A stretch of DNA of 64,000 nt from Silene latifolia (GCF_048544455.1 NC_133537.1:18661541-18725540); one strand, 5' to 3'. Shown: positions 10,992-23,055, numbered from the stretch's first letter. Made by a program: numbers and translations. Notes: generated by a model from the sequence alone, not told the origin.

Positions 10992-13900
10992 ATGAATATT
11001 GCTTTTTGGAATGTTAGGGGTACCAAAAGAAAGAATTTTGCGGAAGAACTTAATTTCTTTAGCACGTCAAATGGAATTAAAATCTTAGCTATATGTGACA
11101 CTAAAACGTCTTCTAAGCCTGAACCTTATCTAATGGCGAGTTTTGGGTTTAATAATTGTGATTTTATTCCTAGTACTGTATCAGGTGGTATTTGGTTATT
11201 TTGGAAAGAGTCTATCTCTATGACCTTTTCGATAAATGTCACTTTTAAGTCGAATAGATTCATTGCTTGTGAAGTGTGTGACTTAACGAAAAATGTGGTA
11301 TTTTGCCTAATTTTTGTTTATGTTCCTGCTCAAGCGGCTGAAAAAAAGGACTTTTGACATGAATTTCAAAACTTTGTACTTACTCTTGATTTGCCTTTCT
11401 TATTATTAGGCGATCTTAACGAGATTAAGAGTCCTAATGAAAAATAAGGGGGTGCAAAAGTTACCAATGCGCGTTGTTTGAGATTAAATCAATTTTTAAG
11501 TAATACTAATTGTGTAGATTTACCTTTTTCCGGTAATTTTTTTACTTGGAGAAAAAGGAAAGCTGGGTCTGAAAATGTTTTTGAAATCCTTGATAGGGCC
11601 TTAGCTTCTCCTAATTGGATTAGTATTTATCCAAACATGGAGTTTGTGCATCATGCGTTCACTAGCTCCGACCATTGTCCTATCTATGTGAAGTTTCATG
11701 ACAAAATTCATACGAAAGCCCCTCCTTTTCGTTTTGAACTTATGTGGACTCTTCGAGATGATTTAGGTAAATTGGTAAAAAAGTGTTGGCAATACCAGTT
11801 TCAGGGGTCTTATATGTTTTGTCTTTCTCAAAAATGCAAATTCATAAAGCAAAAGGCTAAAAAATGGAATCAATCTACTTTCGGAAATATTTTTAGACAA
11901 CTTTCGATTGCTGAAAAAAAAGTTAAAGAATATACAAAACCAACGTGGTTCATCTCATTCATCGGTTTTAGAAGTCGCACAATTGAAATGGATAAAAAAG
12001 CATGATGCCCTACTCGATTATAAACGTATCTATTGGCAACAAAAAACTCGTATAGATAAAGCCAATTTTCGAGATAATAACACCAAGTATTTTCAAAATT
12101 ATGCCACAATTAGACGTAGTAGAAATGGTATTAAGTAATTTATTAATAAGGATGGTGCTTTTTTTATTGACCAAGATCTCATTCAACAAGAAATATCTAA
12201 TGAGTTCAAACTGAGGTTTACAAAGAATCAACTTTGTCATTTTGATAAAAATGAGGATTTTAAGTCTATTAGTGGAATAATAACGGATGAAGATAACAAT
12301 TTTCTTACGAGTAAGATTAGTAATGAAGAGGTTAAAGAAACTGTTTTCAATTTAGCTGCAGATAAAAGTCCTGGACCTGACGGATATCCTGTGGAATTTT
12401 TTCAAAAATACTGGGATATAGTAGGAAATTGTGTTACCAAAGCAGTTTTAGCATTTTTTCATTCTAGTAAACTTCTAAAAGAAGTCAATCATACTTTTAT
12501 AGCATTAATCCCTAAATTAATAATCCTCAATCAGCAAACCATTTTCGCCCAATTAGTCTTTGTTCAACAGTTTATAAAATTTTTGCGAAAATTTTAGCAA
12601 CTCATCTCCGAAGTGTATTACATAAGGTTATACATCCGTATCAAGGTGCTTTTACACCTAATCGATTTATTCAAGATAATATCCTTCTAGCGCATGAGAT
12701 CTTTAACTCTTTTAAGCGTAAAAAAGGTAAAGGAGGATGGATTGCTATTAAACTTGATATGGAGAAAGCATATGATCGACTTGAATGGAACTTTATTGAA
12801 GAGACTTTTACGCAAATGGGTTTTAATCCTACTTGGATTTCTTGGATTATGGAATGTATTAAAACTGTTTTTCTCGGTTCTTGTAAATGGAAAACCGGGG
12901 AACGTGTTCACACCTATTCGAGGTATTAGACAGGGAGACCCACTTTCGCCATATATTTTTATTATGTGTGCTGAGGTTTTAGCAAGATCTCTACAAAAGA
13001 ATAACGATCTTAGCTCTAGTGATATTGGTATTAGAATTGGGTCTGGATTGGAAAAAATTCCATTCCTGACTTTTGCAGATGACACTATCATTTTTGCTAA
13101 AGCCTCTAACTAGAGTTGTAGAACTATTAAATCTATTTTGGGTAAATTTTGCACGATTTTTGGACAATTTGTTAATTTCGATAAACCGACTTTCCAGTGC
13201 ACTAGAAATATTAAACGCTCACTTCATGGATCTTTTAGAGGTATTCTTGGTATGAACGAATAAGCTCATTTGGGTAAGTACTTAGGTTGTCCTTTAATTG
13301 ACGGCAGAGTAACTAAAAATATGTTTGAAAATATTATTAATTCCTCTTGCGCTCAATTATCGAAATGGAAAGCGAATTCTTTATCGCAAGCTGGTAGACT
13401 AGGTCTTGTTAATGCTAACCTTGCCGCGAAGGGAACCTTTCAAATGAAAAGTTTCCTCCTTCCCTCAAGTATCCATAACAAATTAGACAAAATTAATAGA
13501 GATTTTTTATGGAATAAGAATCCTTCACAGCGTTCTCCTATTTTAATTGGTTGGCATAAAGTTTGTTTACCAAAGTCTCTTGGTGGATTAGGAATAAAAT
13601 CCTCTGAAGTAGCTAATAAAGTCCTCCAAATGAAACTTTTATGGAAAATTCTTATGGAAAAAGATAATATATGGGTCAAAGTGGTAACTAAGAAATATTT
13701 GAGAAATTGTTCACTTTTTGAACATAAGCCTAATTCAGTTTGCTCCTGGCAATGGCGTAAACTAATGAGTATTCGGGACATGTTTAGAAAGGGGTTGAGA
13801 TGTCAGGTAGGTAATGGTAGCAATATCAAATTTTGGACTGAGAATTGGGTTTTTTCTTATTCTCTTGCTAGAAATATAGATGGTCATAATAATCCTGATT

Positions 13901-15142
13901 TAAATCTTTTGGTTAGAGATTTTATAACCCCTGATAAACAATGGGATGTCAGTAAGTTATCAGATATAGTTAATAATGATATTGTTAACCAGATAGTTAA
14001 TATTCCATTGCCGCACAATGATATTCCAGATACCCTTCTTTGGGTTTGTCTGTGGATGGAAAATTTTCGACCAAAACAGCGACATGGTTAGCACAAGGCT
14101 TGTTCGATAGAAATATTGACAAATGTGAATTTTACTGGATTTGGAAACTAAATGTTCCTCCAAAATTGAAATTTTTTCTTTGGAAAACTTGTGTAGATGG
14201 TCTTCTTACGAAAAGTAGGTTTCTAAGAAATCATATAATTGTCCCACCTCAAGGTGTTTTGTGCAATCATCCAATTGAAGATAGAGATCATTTCTTTTTC
14301 AAGTGTTCCTTGATTGCATCGGTCATCCAAGACATGAATATCATTAGCTTTAACAATTTTTTGACAATATACGATAATATTGCAAGTCAGAGCTTTATAG
14401 AGAAACTTAATCATCTTAAAATTTAATTCCAAGAGCCGATTTCATTAAGATTGTATTTATTTGGTGGAATGCATGGTTCCATAGAAATTACATTATTTTT
14501 AATGATGCTCATTTTAATATTAGCAAAATTATTCTTTTATGTAATAATAGCATCAAGATTTAGAATGAGACTAGATATGAGGATTTTAACAATCCTGATA
14601 AAGACGTGTCAGTTAGAAATACTACTAGTAAGGAAGAAATTTGGTGGGAGAAACCTAAAAATGGGTTTCTAAAGCTAAACTTTGACGGATCAAAAATAAA
14701 TGGTAATAAAGTTGCTCTAGGATATTCTATAAGAGATCATAATGGTCAAGTTGTTTTGTTAGGAGCAAAAAAGTGCGGATCTAATAGTATTCTTGTTGCT
14801 GAAGCTCCCGCTTAAGGCATTTTAGCAGCTAAATACTTAGGAATCTCGAAGTTAATTGTAGAAGGTGATAATTTATGTGTTATCAACTCAATCCGTAGTA
14901 CTTGGCAAATTCCTTGGGAGATTTCTAGTATTATTAAGGATGTAAAATTAGATCTTCAGTTCTTTGATGAAGTGATAATTAAACATTGCTTTCGAGAAGC
15001 CAACAAAGTTGCCGACTTTATGACTTCTATTGGACATTCATGTCCAACTCTTTCGAGGTGGTTTGAAAGCCGGTGGCTTCAACTTACCTCTATCATTCGA
15101 AAAGATGAGATAAGTTGGTCCTACCTTAAAGGATCAATCTAG
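10992..15142 (+). pseudogene. LINE ORF2: endonuclease-reverse transcriptase-RNase H
   Basis: ATG at 10992 starts with MNIAFWNVRG, the first motif of the AP-endonuclease domain. GDLNEI, FTW and SDHCPIYV follow at about 11410-11690, completing the endonuclease signature. In-frame stops lie at 11355 and 11445. After a frameshift near 11935 come the reverse transcriptase motifs: DKSPGPDG (about 12361), IRQGDPLSPY (about 12925) and the catalytic FADD at 13072-13083. A zf-RVT-like segment is at about 14100-14330 in a third frame. A terminal RNase H-like domain (LNFDGS, EGDN) ends at TAG 15140. Such a protein would copy the LINE RNA into a nicked target; this copy cannot do so in its present state. 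Confidence 0.9.
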
Positions 15143-15167
15143 TTTTATTACCTAATAAAAAAAAAAA

Positions 15168-15180
15168 AGGATGATGTTTG
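15168..15180. repeat. LINE target-site duplication (right copy)
   Basis: aggatgatgtttg matches 9681-9693 and follows the A-tract directly. Confidence 0.9.
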
Positions 15181-15398
15181 GTGATTTTCTTTTATGGGCG
15201 TTTAGGCCTACCAAATATCTTGGACAATCCAAAAAAATTCTAGTATATTTATGTTGTACTCTTTTCTCGATTCATTTTCCTTTGTTCCAATTCCCTTCCC
15301 AATATCTTATATTGACCTTCCGAATAATTTAAGTGTAGAAAACCAAAAACAAACTCCCCCAAGGGAATTGGATCGGAAATTCGGAAAAGAGGACTGAT

Positions 15399-16745
15399 TT
15401 GACTCCAGATATTTGGGTTAAATTTGCGTCTCCAACTTTATGCACTACACAATGCACAGTAAAGCGCAACAACAAACTTTCAACAAGTAGACAAATTAGT
15501 ACAGTAGCAATTCAACTACTAATATCATGTCATACTCTGAGTAAGCCTCCACTATACTCCCACCCATATTTCCAAACATTAACCCTTCACTCCTCACTCT
15601 TCTCTCTTCTTCTTCTTCTTCTTCTTCTTCTTCTTCTTCTTGGTAAGTCACCTTCCACTCTATTCATTCCTCTTAATTACTCTGTATTTCAATGCATTCT
15701 GTTTTTGTCTTATGTATAGTAGTTGACTCGGCTTAAGGTTAAGACGGATACCCCCGTCTTAAATGAGAACGTGTTTCATTTATGTATGCCCCTCTCCAAC
15801 TTTCAGATCTACTCTTTCATGATTTAGTCTCCATGCATATATGTCACTTCTTTTTGTCTGGGTATTTGCTCATAATCCTTTCAGTTATATGATCAATTGA
15901 TTCCTCATATTGAAGATCATAATCTGGGTTATTAATTATCATCTCCTATCTTATTGGAGAACGTTGACTTTTTTTATAGATTGTTCAACTTTTTTGAATT
16001 GATGATGATGATGTGAGACTAATTGATTTATATAGGGTACTATGACTATCTAATTGGTTATTACTGTCGAGAGGTATTTAACCAACTAAAGGGCCGTACA
16101 TTACACTATAAGACGGTTTTACACGATAATTATTTATAATATCGTATTGATGGGGTTAGTCCTTCTGGGTAGTAAAATAAAACGGTCAAACGGTCCATGG
16201 TCAAACCGTTTCTCCATTTTGTTATTAACCAAATGATTCAATTACGGAGTATATCTTTTCTTGATGTGACCATTTTCTTAAGTTACATCTCTTTGTAGCG
16301 ATTATTTGTGGAATCGTGGTGGGGTCAGATGGGTTTGGAGATCACTAGATCAGAGGTGCCCACTGTTGTGACATGTTAGGATAGTTCCCGTATCGGCGTG
16401 GTTTGGCAATTAGCAAAAGTAAGTTATAGAAAGTGCGGAATAAGGTTAGCAGATTTAAGTAGCATGTTCGACTAGCTAATCTTATTGGCGGAGTGATCAC
16501 GAAGTGTTTGGTAAATAGCAGTTTATGTTTGAATGTATACTTCAGATTTAGAAAATGAATTGCTGACCAAGTCTACTATTAGTCTATTACATATAATGCT
16601 GTTAGTCAATTAGAGTCTGTTTATGTACTCTTTCTCAAATAGGGTCATAATCAATTACATATTGTTGATGTAACTTTTATGTGTTTCTTTTTTTAGAGAG
16701 TTGATCAATATTCGGGTGACAGGCTGAATAAATTTTGGATAAACA
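15399..16745 (+). promoter_or_regulatory. Promoter/5' UTR and leader intron of the Sec14-like gene
   Basis: A CTT-rich leader (about 15570-15642) ends in a strong splice donor, GTAAGT at 15643. A T-rich acceptor (ttttttag) ends at 16696, and a short leader exon (16697-16745) precedes the start codon at 16746. A long leader intron of about 1.05 kb is common in plant housekeeping genes and often boosts expression. The transcription start and TATA box were not identified with confidence. An imperfect hairpin (taagacgg...ccgtctta, about 15740-15763) lies inside the intron. Confidence 0.6.
15603..15641 (+). repeat. (CTT)n microsatellite in the 5' UTR
   Basis: About 12-13 uninterrupted CTT units end two bases before the predicted splice donor at 15643. 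CTT/GAA repeats are frequent in plant 5' UTRs; length changes here could alter transcription or splicing. Confidence 0.9.
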
Positions 16746-19691
16746 ATGTTCAAGTGGCGGAGCTCTCAGAACCATGATGGAAATGTCTCTTTACAGCATG
16801 ACGAAAAGGTAAATGGTCTATTGTTGTGTCCAGTACCAGTAGCAATCTGTTATGCCCATCACTGCTGCCATCTTGAATATTCGAGTACAGATCTACTGGT
16901 ATAATTTGTTAAATTTTGGTTAGCTATACCAATAAATTAGTAGGTGTATTTCCCTGCTAAATTCCATGATTGAGTCGATATCTGATGCATTTGAGCTGCA
17001 AGTGTTTGTATGATGGAAACTGGGATGTTGGGAGTATGACAAATTTGTGATTAAATAAAAGTAGTTAAGCAACTCTTTTGTAAAGCGGTCTTTCTTAGGG
17101 GCACAGGGTGGTGAACTTATAAAACTTTAAGGCGAGTTTTTAACTTAAAACTGTGAAAACTCAACATCACATGGCTTCCACTCCCCGTCTTTCCATAGGA
17201 TCTTCCTAATTACGTTTTTGCAAAAGATCATATGCATGGTTGAACGTCTGCCACATTAACTTTCCAGGCTAAAAACAGTGAGTTTTGTGTGAGTTGGTAT
17301 CGTATGTGAAACTAATCCAAACACTGGGATGGGTTTTTGTGTTCAAGAATTTGAAACTGAGATCGATGTTTTTGAGTGCATTACTGATAATCATGTGGAG
17401 AATGTCGTATATTTGGGTGTTGGTTGCTTTGTTAAAGTCCAGAACTAACATTGTTCTATAGGTCAAGGAACTCAAAGTGGCTCTTGGACCACTGTCTGGG
17501 CGTGACACAAAATATTGTACGGACAGTTGCCTGAGACGGTATCTGGAAGCAAGGAGCTGGAACGTTGACAAGGCAAGAAAAATGTTGGAGGAGACGCTCA
17601 AATGGAGGGCGTCTTACAAGCCTGAGGAGATTCGTTGGGTAAGCTACATGATGCTTGGATAGTTTCTATAATTCTAAGGATGGTCACCTAATTCATTATG
17701 GATTAGTGACATCGGATTCAGGATATGCTCATCATAGAGTGTGATATAAAAACTTTTTGGCCAATATCATAATAGAATATGCTCCAAACGATTCATGATA
17801 CGCTAAGGGTTTGGGCGAATACGATAACGTTGGTTCTAAGTGACACCTCTTGGCAATTTATGTTTTTACATGCCTGTAGGCTGTAGTGTCTGTTTGTTAT
17901 GATCACAATTTCAAGTAGTAAAGTCATCATCATTTAGAAATTTCAATGTACCTGCAATGAAGGTGACAAATATAGTAATGTTGAAGTTTTTGTTCCATGT
18001 GTGCGATAACTATTTTAGACTAGCTAGTGGTTTTAATGGCTTTAGTCATATACGAGTGCCATTTAGGTCTTATTTAGCTGTAATTCTGACTTGACATGTG
18101 AACAACTGAGGGGTAAACCATTCTAGAAACTTGCAGTTCTATATCTTCAATATCTGAAACTGTTCTATACAACAGATCAAATAGGTTTAACTACCCTTGA
18201 AGCTCTCAGTCGTGATTAGTAATTACTGCTGAATGTTGTAGTACATCCCTGTTATTTGTATTTTGAGTTAAGAACGGGAATGGGTCAATTTTATTTCATA
18301 TAAATTTTCGCAAGGACAAGAACTGCTTGTGGGAAAATTAGAAACATGCATGAGTTCTCTGGTTATTAATGTACACATTTTAGCAATGTAATGACCAACG
18401 GTATTCCCCTCGCTGAATATGGACTCGCTTGCTCTAGATAAATGACTTAACAAGACATGCACATCTTTGATCATGACTTGTGACTGTTATGAGTCCTCAT
18501 GGGCATCTCTGTACATGAGTATATCCCTATCATTTCATTTACCACCACTTGGAAGTTGGAACATACCAATAGAGGGGGATTCACCGTCATAGTGTTTATC
18601 ATATTGTTCATGATGACTTGACCATAATGCTAAATTAGCCTTACACTGTAAATTCCAGCATGAAGTTGCACATGAAGGTGAGACCGGAAAAATTTCTCGA
18701 GCAAACTTTCGTGATCGTGAAGGAAGAACTGTCCTTTTAATGAGGCCAGGGAAGCAGGTAATCACCATTTTTTTCCCTCACTATAATGATTCTGCTTATT
18801 AGTTTAGCCAAGTTGGTGTATTGAACTCAATTCTTTTTGTGTTGCAGAACACAACGTCAACAGAAGGTAATATTAGACATCTGGTATATATGTTAGAAAA
18901 CGCCATTCTCAATTTGCCTGAGGGACAAGAACAAATGTGCTGGATGATAGACTACACTGGCTTTTCAATGAGTACTAATATATCTGTCAGAACAACTCGA
19001 GATATTATTAATATTTTGCAAAACCATTACCCTGAGAGACTTGCTGTAGCTTTTCTCTACAATCCCCCAAGGATCTTTCAGGCCTTTTGGAAGGTATGTA
19101 ATTTACCTGTTGATCATGCAACAAGGGGTCTTGTATGAGACGTTCTTAGATGTAAAACCAAGTCAAATGCTTACATAGTACTCATTTGATGATGTGGTTA
19201 ATACTTAATAGGCTGTTTTCACATGTAACGATGTAAGATCGTCTCCTACAAGTTTTGATGATCTCAGATGCAACTGAACAAATTTTTATATGAATTTTGT
19301 AACCACTATTATTTGTATGTAATCTTGAAATGCAATAATTACGGAGTAGTACATCTGAATTCTGAAGTAACCAATGCTGTGAAATTTTTTACAGGTGGTA
19401 AAGTATTTTTTGGATCCAAAGACATTTCAGAAAGTTAAGTTTGTTTACCCAAAGAACAAAGAAAGCGTTGAGCTGATGAAGGTGTATTTTGACCTGGAAA
19501 ACCTTCCCAAAGAATTTGGTGGAAACGCGACATTGGAATATGATCACGAGGAATTCTCAAGGATGATGGGTGAGGATGATGCCAAGACCTCCAAACTCTG
19601 GGGATTTGATGACACGCCACGCGATGCTGCTAATTGTAGCCATAGTACTATCGGGCACTCAAAAGCTGAAGTAGTTCCAGAGACATTGTAA
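16746..19691 (+). CDS. Sec14-like CRAL-TRIO lipid-transfer protein, five coding exons
   Basis: Coding exons: 16746-16808, 17462-17638, 18659-18757, 18848-19093 and 19395-19691. All introns are GT-AG in phase 0, and together they encode 293 residues. ATG 16746 is chosen because it opens the first exon of a clean frame ending at a donor. Residues about 22-80 form the CRAL-TRIO N-terminal helices (LRRYLEARSWNVDKARKML, WRASYKPEEIRW). Residues about 85-260 form the Sec14 lipid-binding fold (HEGETGKI, GNIRHLVYMLENAI, MIDYTGFSM, HYPERLAVAFLYNPP, KVKFVYP, LPKEFGG). Family members bind a phosphoinositide or other hydrophobic ligand and exchange it at membranes. The architecture matches the short plant Sec14-like group (At1g75170/At4g36640 type, from memory), without GOLD or nodulin domains. 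No signal peptide or transmembrane segment is seen. This is the only clearly intact host gene here. Confidence 0.92.
19130..19252. mobile_element. Small MITE in intron 4 of the Sec14-like gene
   Basis: The ends form imperfect inverted repeats: CTTGTATGAGACGttCTTAg at 19130, and at 19252 on the opposite strand CTTGTAGGAGACGatCTTAc. The total length is 123 bp, fitting a MITE. No clear target duplication was found. It lies between the splice donor at 19094 and the acceptor at 19394 and does not disrupt them. Confidence 0.65.
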
Positions 19692-19850
19692 GTTTCAGTA
19701 AAGTTGACATAGGACAGTAATTTGTGGTAAAGAGCAGCATTAATTGTAATTTCAAGCTTGTTCTTCCATCTTAACTTTGGTAACCTGTCGTGAGTTGATT
19801 ATTTTCACTTGTTCTTCATGTAATTCGGTAGTGATTTACTGCTGAACTGA

Positions 19851-19856
19851 AATAAA
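19851..19856 (+). terminator. Likely polyadenylation signal of the Sec14-like gene
   Basis: AATAAA lies 160 bp after the stop codon, in a U-rich 3' UTR context. Confidence 0.6.
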
Positions 19857-19859
19857 AGT

Positions 19860-20219
19860 ATTATAGTATGTTGAAATCTACGATAAAGCAAGGTGTCTCA
19901 GATGACAGATTGTGGTGATGGTCATAGAACAAGCACAAATCCTATTAAGAGACTGTTTCTTGATAAAATTATCGGGAGGCTTACCCGTATTCATTGATTC
20001 AAACTTGCCTGAATAAGTGAAGAATAGAATCTGATTGAAGTTGGTTTGACTTATTACTGTAAAACAATATATATGGTCTACGAGTTCAATACGTTGTCTG
20101 AAGTTCTGATTACCTTTCCCCACTTAGGAGACTAAAGAGGGTTGTGCACTTGTGCTTTAGACTTGCTATTCTCTTGCACCTTTAAACTTTTCGGACAACA
20201 ATTCTTTCCATAGGCTCTC
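19860..20219. other. Intergenic stretch, nothing recognised
   Basis: No gene, RNA or repeat boundary is seen between the poly-A signal and the CCGG-rich repeat. Minus-strand ORFs here lack any motif. Confidence 0.4.
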
Positions 20220-20224
20220 TAAAA

Positions 20225-20643
20225 TGCTAATGATCTCGGAACGGAACCGGAATCCAAAAAAATTATGGACTGGAAACCGGATCAGAATTAAAAATTCCGG
20301 ACCGGCACCGGATTGGAAAAATTCCAATCAAAGATCGGACCGCACCGGTTGGACCGAAATTTTTTTATACATACCCACTTTTTCAAATTCCGGTCCAAAG
20401 ATGGACCGGATTAAGTAGACTTGCAATGTTTTTTTAAAATAATATCTTAAGAAAAAAGATTAAGTAACAATAATTCTGGTATTTTCAGTCCAGATCGGAA
20501 ACAATCGGTCCTGGATCAGACTGGATCGGAAACAGAAATGCTAAAAAATGTTGGACCCTAGACCGGATCGAAATTTTTAATTGCGGATCCTGTCTTGACC
20601 GGTCCATTTTTCCGGTTTGAACCGGATTTTCCACACCCCTACA
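20225..20643. repeat. CCGGA-rich repeat, possible MITE
   Basis: The two halves (about 20235-20410 and 20490-20635) contain many copies of accgg/ccggt in roughly inverted order. The right end reads ...ggattttccacaccccta, which resembles the ends (taggggtgtg...) of short hAT-like elements. The left terminus and a target duplication could not be found, so class and boundaries are uncertain. Confidence 0.35.
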
Positions 20644-20710
20644 TAGTACATACAAGTAAACAATGAACAACACTAGATAAATTCAACAAAGCAATAGATG
20701 TTTCCACGAG

Positions 20711-20713
20711 TAA
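20711..20713. repeat. TAA target duplication (left) of the Harbinger-like element
   Basis: TAA before GGCCCTG and TAA after GGGCC (22039-22041) match the 3-bp preference of PIF/Harbinger elements. Confidence 0.7.
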
Positions 20714-20740
20714 GGCCCTGTTCTTTCTGACTTTTTAAAG

Positions 20741-20816
20741 CTGAACTGAACTGAACTGAACTGAATAGAGCTAAACTGAACTGAACTGAACTGAACTGAA
20801 CTGAACTAAAGCTGAA
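20741..20816 (+). repeat. CTGAA pentamer array, left
   Basis: About a dozen CTGAA units, interrupted by a short aatagagctaaa segment, lie just inside the left terminal inverted repeat. Confidence 0.9.
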
Positions 20817-20826
20817 CTAAATCAAA

Positions 20827-20832
20827 ATAATA

Positions 20833-20879
<47 letters not shown>

Positions 20880-21000
20880 TATTATTATTATTATTATAAT
20901 TATAATTATTAATATTAATACTAATACATTAATACTATTACTATTATTGTATTACAATTACTACTACTACTACTACAATAAGAAAAAGAAGAAGAAGAAG

Positions 21001-21034
<34 letters not shown>

Positions 21035-21067
21035 TTATTATAAGAAGAAGAAGAAGAAGAAGATGAT
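20827..21067 (+). repeat. Compound trinucleotide microsatellite
   Basis: A TAA run (about 20827-20878) turns into an ATT run (to about 20897), forming a long AT palindrome. CTA runs (20955-20976 and 21001-21033) and GAA runs (about 20988-21000 and 21042-21063) follow. Confidence 0.9.
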
Positions 21068-21103
21068 TACTAATAATAATATATATACTAATAATTATAC
21101 TAA

Positions 21104-21266
21104 TTTGAGTGTTTAGGTAGCCACCACAAACCACCTTCTATCCTAATTAGATGGAATAATGGAGCACCAATTTGCCAAATTGTTGTTCAAAGCCTAGCTC
21201 GTGTAAGTATTATACTAATTTGAGTGATTCGGTAGCCACCAAGAACCACCATCAATCCTAATTAAA
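21104..21266 (+). repeat. Imperfect duplication of a 50-bp segment
   Basis: The segment ctaatttgagtg...tcctaatta occurs at about 21104-21153 and again at about 21213-21266 with a few substitutions, a spacing of about 110 bp. It lies inside the Harbinger-like element. Confidence 0.7.
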
Positions 21267-21934
21267 TTAATTAAATAAATAAAAGTTAACAAATCCTAAT
21301 TCTATCTTTAACAAACAAATAAATTTTGAATGATTAATTAAAAATCAACAAATAATATTAATAATTGATAAAAAAAGTAAAATACTTTATTAATTGTTAA
21401 ATTGGAATCAATCTTTTGAGTCATTTGAGCAATTAGAATAAGTTTTAGGAAAAATGATGATTTAAGAGTTCATTTGGTTGGGTTTTAAGTAAAAAAGGGT
21501 ACTAAATGAAATGTCTAAGAAAAAATGTATGTGAAAAATAAAGTTCGTATTTGAAAAAAAAAACGTATTTATAATAAAAGTAATAATAGTAGTTAATAAT
21601 AGTAATATTTTTAATAATAATATTAGTTTATTAAAATTAATAGTAGCAATGTTATTAATAATATCATAATTAATTAATATTCATATTCATATTAATAAGA
21701 GTATTAGTAATTGCATTATTTATATTAATATCAATATTATTGATTGAAGTAATCACAATATTCATTATAATAATAATAATTGTGATGATTAATCAATTAA
21801 TAACAATAATAAAAATATTAATAATAGTGATATAACAATTTTAATATAATAATAACAAATAAATAAATATTAAAATATTAATAAAATCTATAAGTTTAAG
21901 ATAAGTAGAAATGAAATGTGCTGAACTTAGTGGG

Positions 21935-22015
21935 GCTGAACTGAATTGAATGAAGCTGAGCTGAGCTGAACTGAACTGAACTGAACTGAACTGAACTGAA
22001 CTGAAGTGAGCTGAA
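21935..22015 (+). repeat. CTGAA pentamer array, right
   Basis: Ten or more CTGAA/CTGAG units just inside the right terminal inverted repeat, in the same direction as the left array. Confidence 0.9.
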
Positions 22016-22044
22016 AATAAGCCAGAAAGAACAGGGCCTAAGTA

Positions 22045-22053
22045 TATAATAAA
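22045..22053. repeat. 9-bp target duplication (left) of the Mutator-like element
   Basis: tataataaa is repeated at 28733-28741. Nine bases is the signature length for Mutator-like elements. Confidence 0.85.
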
Positions 22054-22148
22054 GGGTTATTTTATGACAATAATCCAAACTAAGCCTCTTCTTTTCATAT
22101 TAATCCAACCTAATGTTTAACTCGAAAAAATCCAAACTTTGACATCAT

Positions 22149-23055
22149 CAGGGGCGGATCCAAGGTTAGGCTACTCGGGCTATAGCCCGAGTAGTTTCTG
22201 AGGAAAACAAAAATATATAGATTATGAAGTACTATAGAATCACATGATTCCTTGTAGACTGTTGGTTTGTTGTTTGGTTTCCATAGAAGGTACTCGGGTT
22301 CGACTCTCACTACAATATATGATGATTATTTCTTCTCATTATACAATATATGGTGATTATTTCTTCTCATTATATATGAACTACTAGTTATTTTCTCTCT
22401 TTATTTATTTACAAACTTATACTCTTTTTTCTATTTGTTGTAGACTTATAGCTATTTCTTTTTATCTTTCTTTCCAATCATTCAATCAATTATCAATCAT
22501 TTTACTATTAACGATTTAACGACTAAAATATGATACTCCGGGAGAAAAAAATTATATAATATTACCTCCATTATAATTATAATAAATTGTATACTCTCTA
22601 TGTCTTAAACATTTGTCTACTGGTTAAAACACCCCCTTACAAATATTAAAAATTGAGAAAATATTGGAAAGGAGAGAGTATCATTTTTTAAAATTACCTT
22701 GTATACCTTGTAATTTAAAAAAAAAAAATTCTACATTCTTATCGAATTCAGTATGAGTACAAGTCAATTGAAATAAATTTTGCTAAGCTTTGTTGAAAAA
22801 AAAAAGTTGAAATAATTATAAATTAGCTTCATTCATTATCCAACATGAAAAGTATCTTACTGATAAAAAGTAATAAATAATATTTAGTAATTTTTATATT
22901 TGGTTCAAATACTACATAAATAAATGACACATAAATTTAATGTCCTTACAAATTTTAAAAGGTATCGACTTACAAGGCTTATATTGAGAAAAAAATCAAT
23001 TTGTATAGTTTAAAAATTTAGCCCCAGATAGAGGGAATTCCTGGATCTGCCCCTG
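22149..23055. mobile_element. Non-autonomous hAT-like element
   Basis: Ends CAGGGGCGGATCCA at 22149 and, on the opposite strand from 23055, CAGGGGCAGATCCA, flanked by a perfect 8-bp duplication gacatcat (22141-22148 and 23056-23063). Eight bases and a CAGGGG start are hAT hallmarks. The 907-bp AT-rich interior has no transposase. Confidence 0.9.

Larger units (their letters stand above)
9694..15168 (+). mobile_element. L1-type LINE with both target duplications and poly-A tail
   Basis: The element spans from just after the left duplication to a 12-A tail at 15157-15168, about 5.5 kb. It carries an ORF2 with AP-endonuclease, reverse transcriptase, zf-RVT-like and RNase H domains in the usual plant L1 order. 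The first 1.3 kb (9694-10991) should hold ORF1 but I find only short frames without a nucleic-acid-binding motif, so ORF1 is decayed or absent. ORF2 has several stops and frameshifts. The LINE sits shortly upstream of the Sec14-like gene and in the same orientation. Confidence 0.92.
20714..22038. mobile_element. Non-autonomous PIF/Harbinger-like TIR element
   Basis: Perfect 16-bp inverted ends, GGCCCTGTTCTTTCTG at 20714-20729 and its complement at 22023-22038, are flanked by TAA on both sides. The 1325-bp interior has no transposase. Just inside each end is a CTGAA pentamer array (20741-20816 and 21935-22015), in the same orientation rather than inverted. The middle holds trinucleotide runs and AT-rich sequence. 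The minus-strand ORF at 21896-22078 is a translation of the pentamer array and not a gene. The superfamily call rests on the TAA duplication and the GG(C/G)CC start. Confidence 0.8.

Noticed and set aside
21896..22078. Minus-strand ORF with repeated QFSSV
   Set aside because: It is a translation of the CTGAA pentamer array in the MITE, with no codon signal beyond the repeat.
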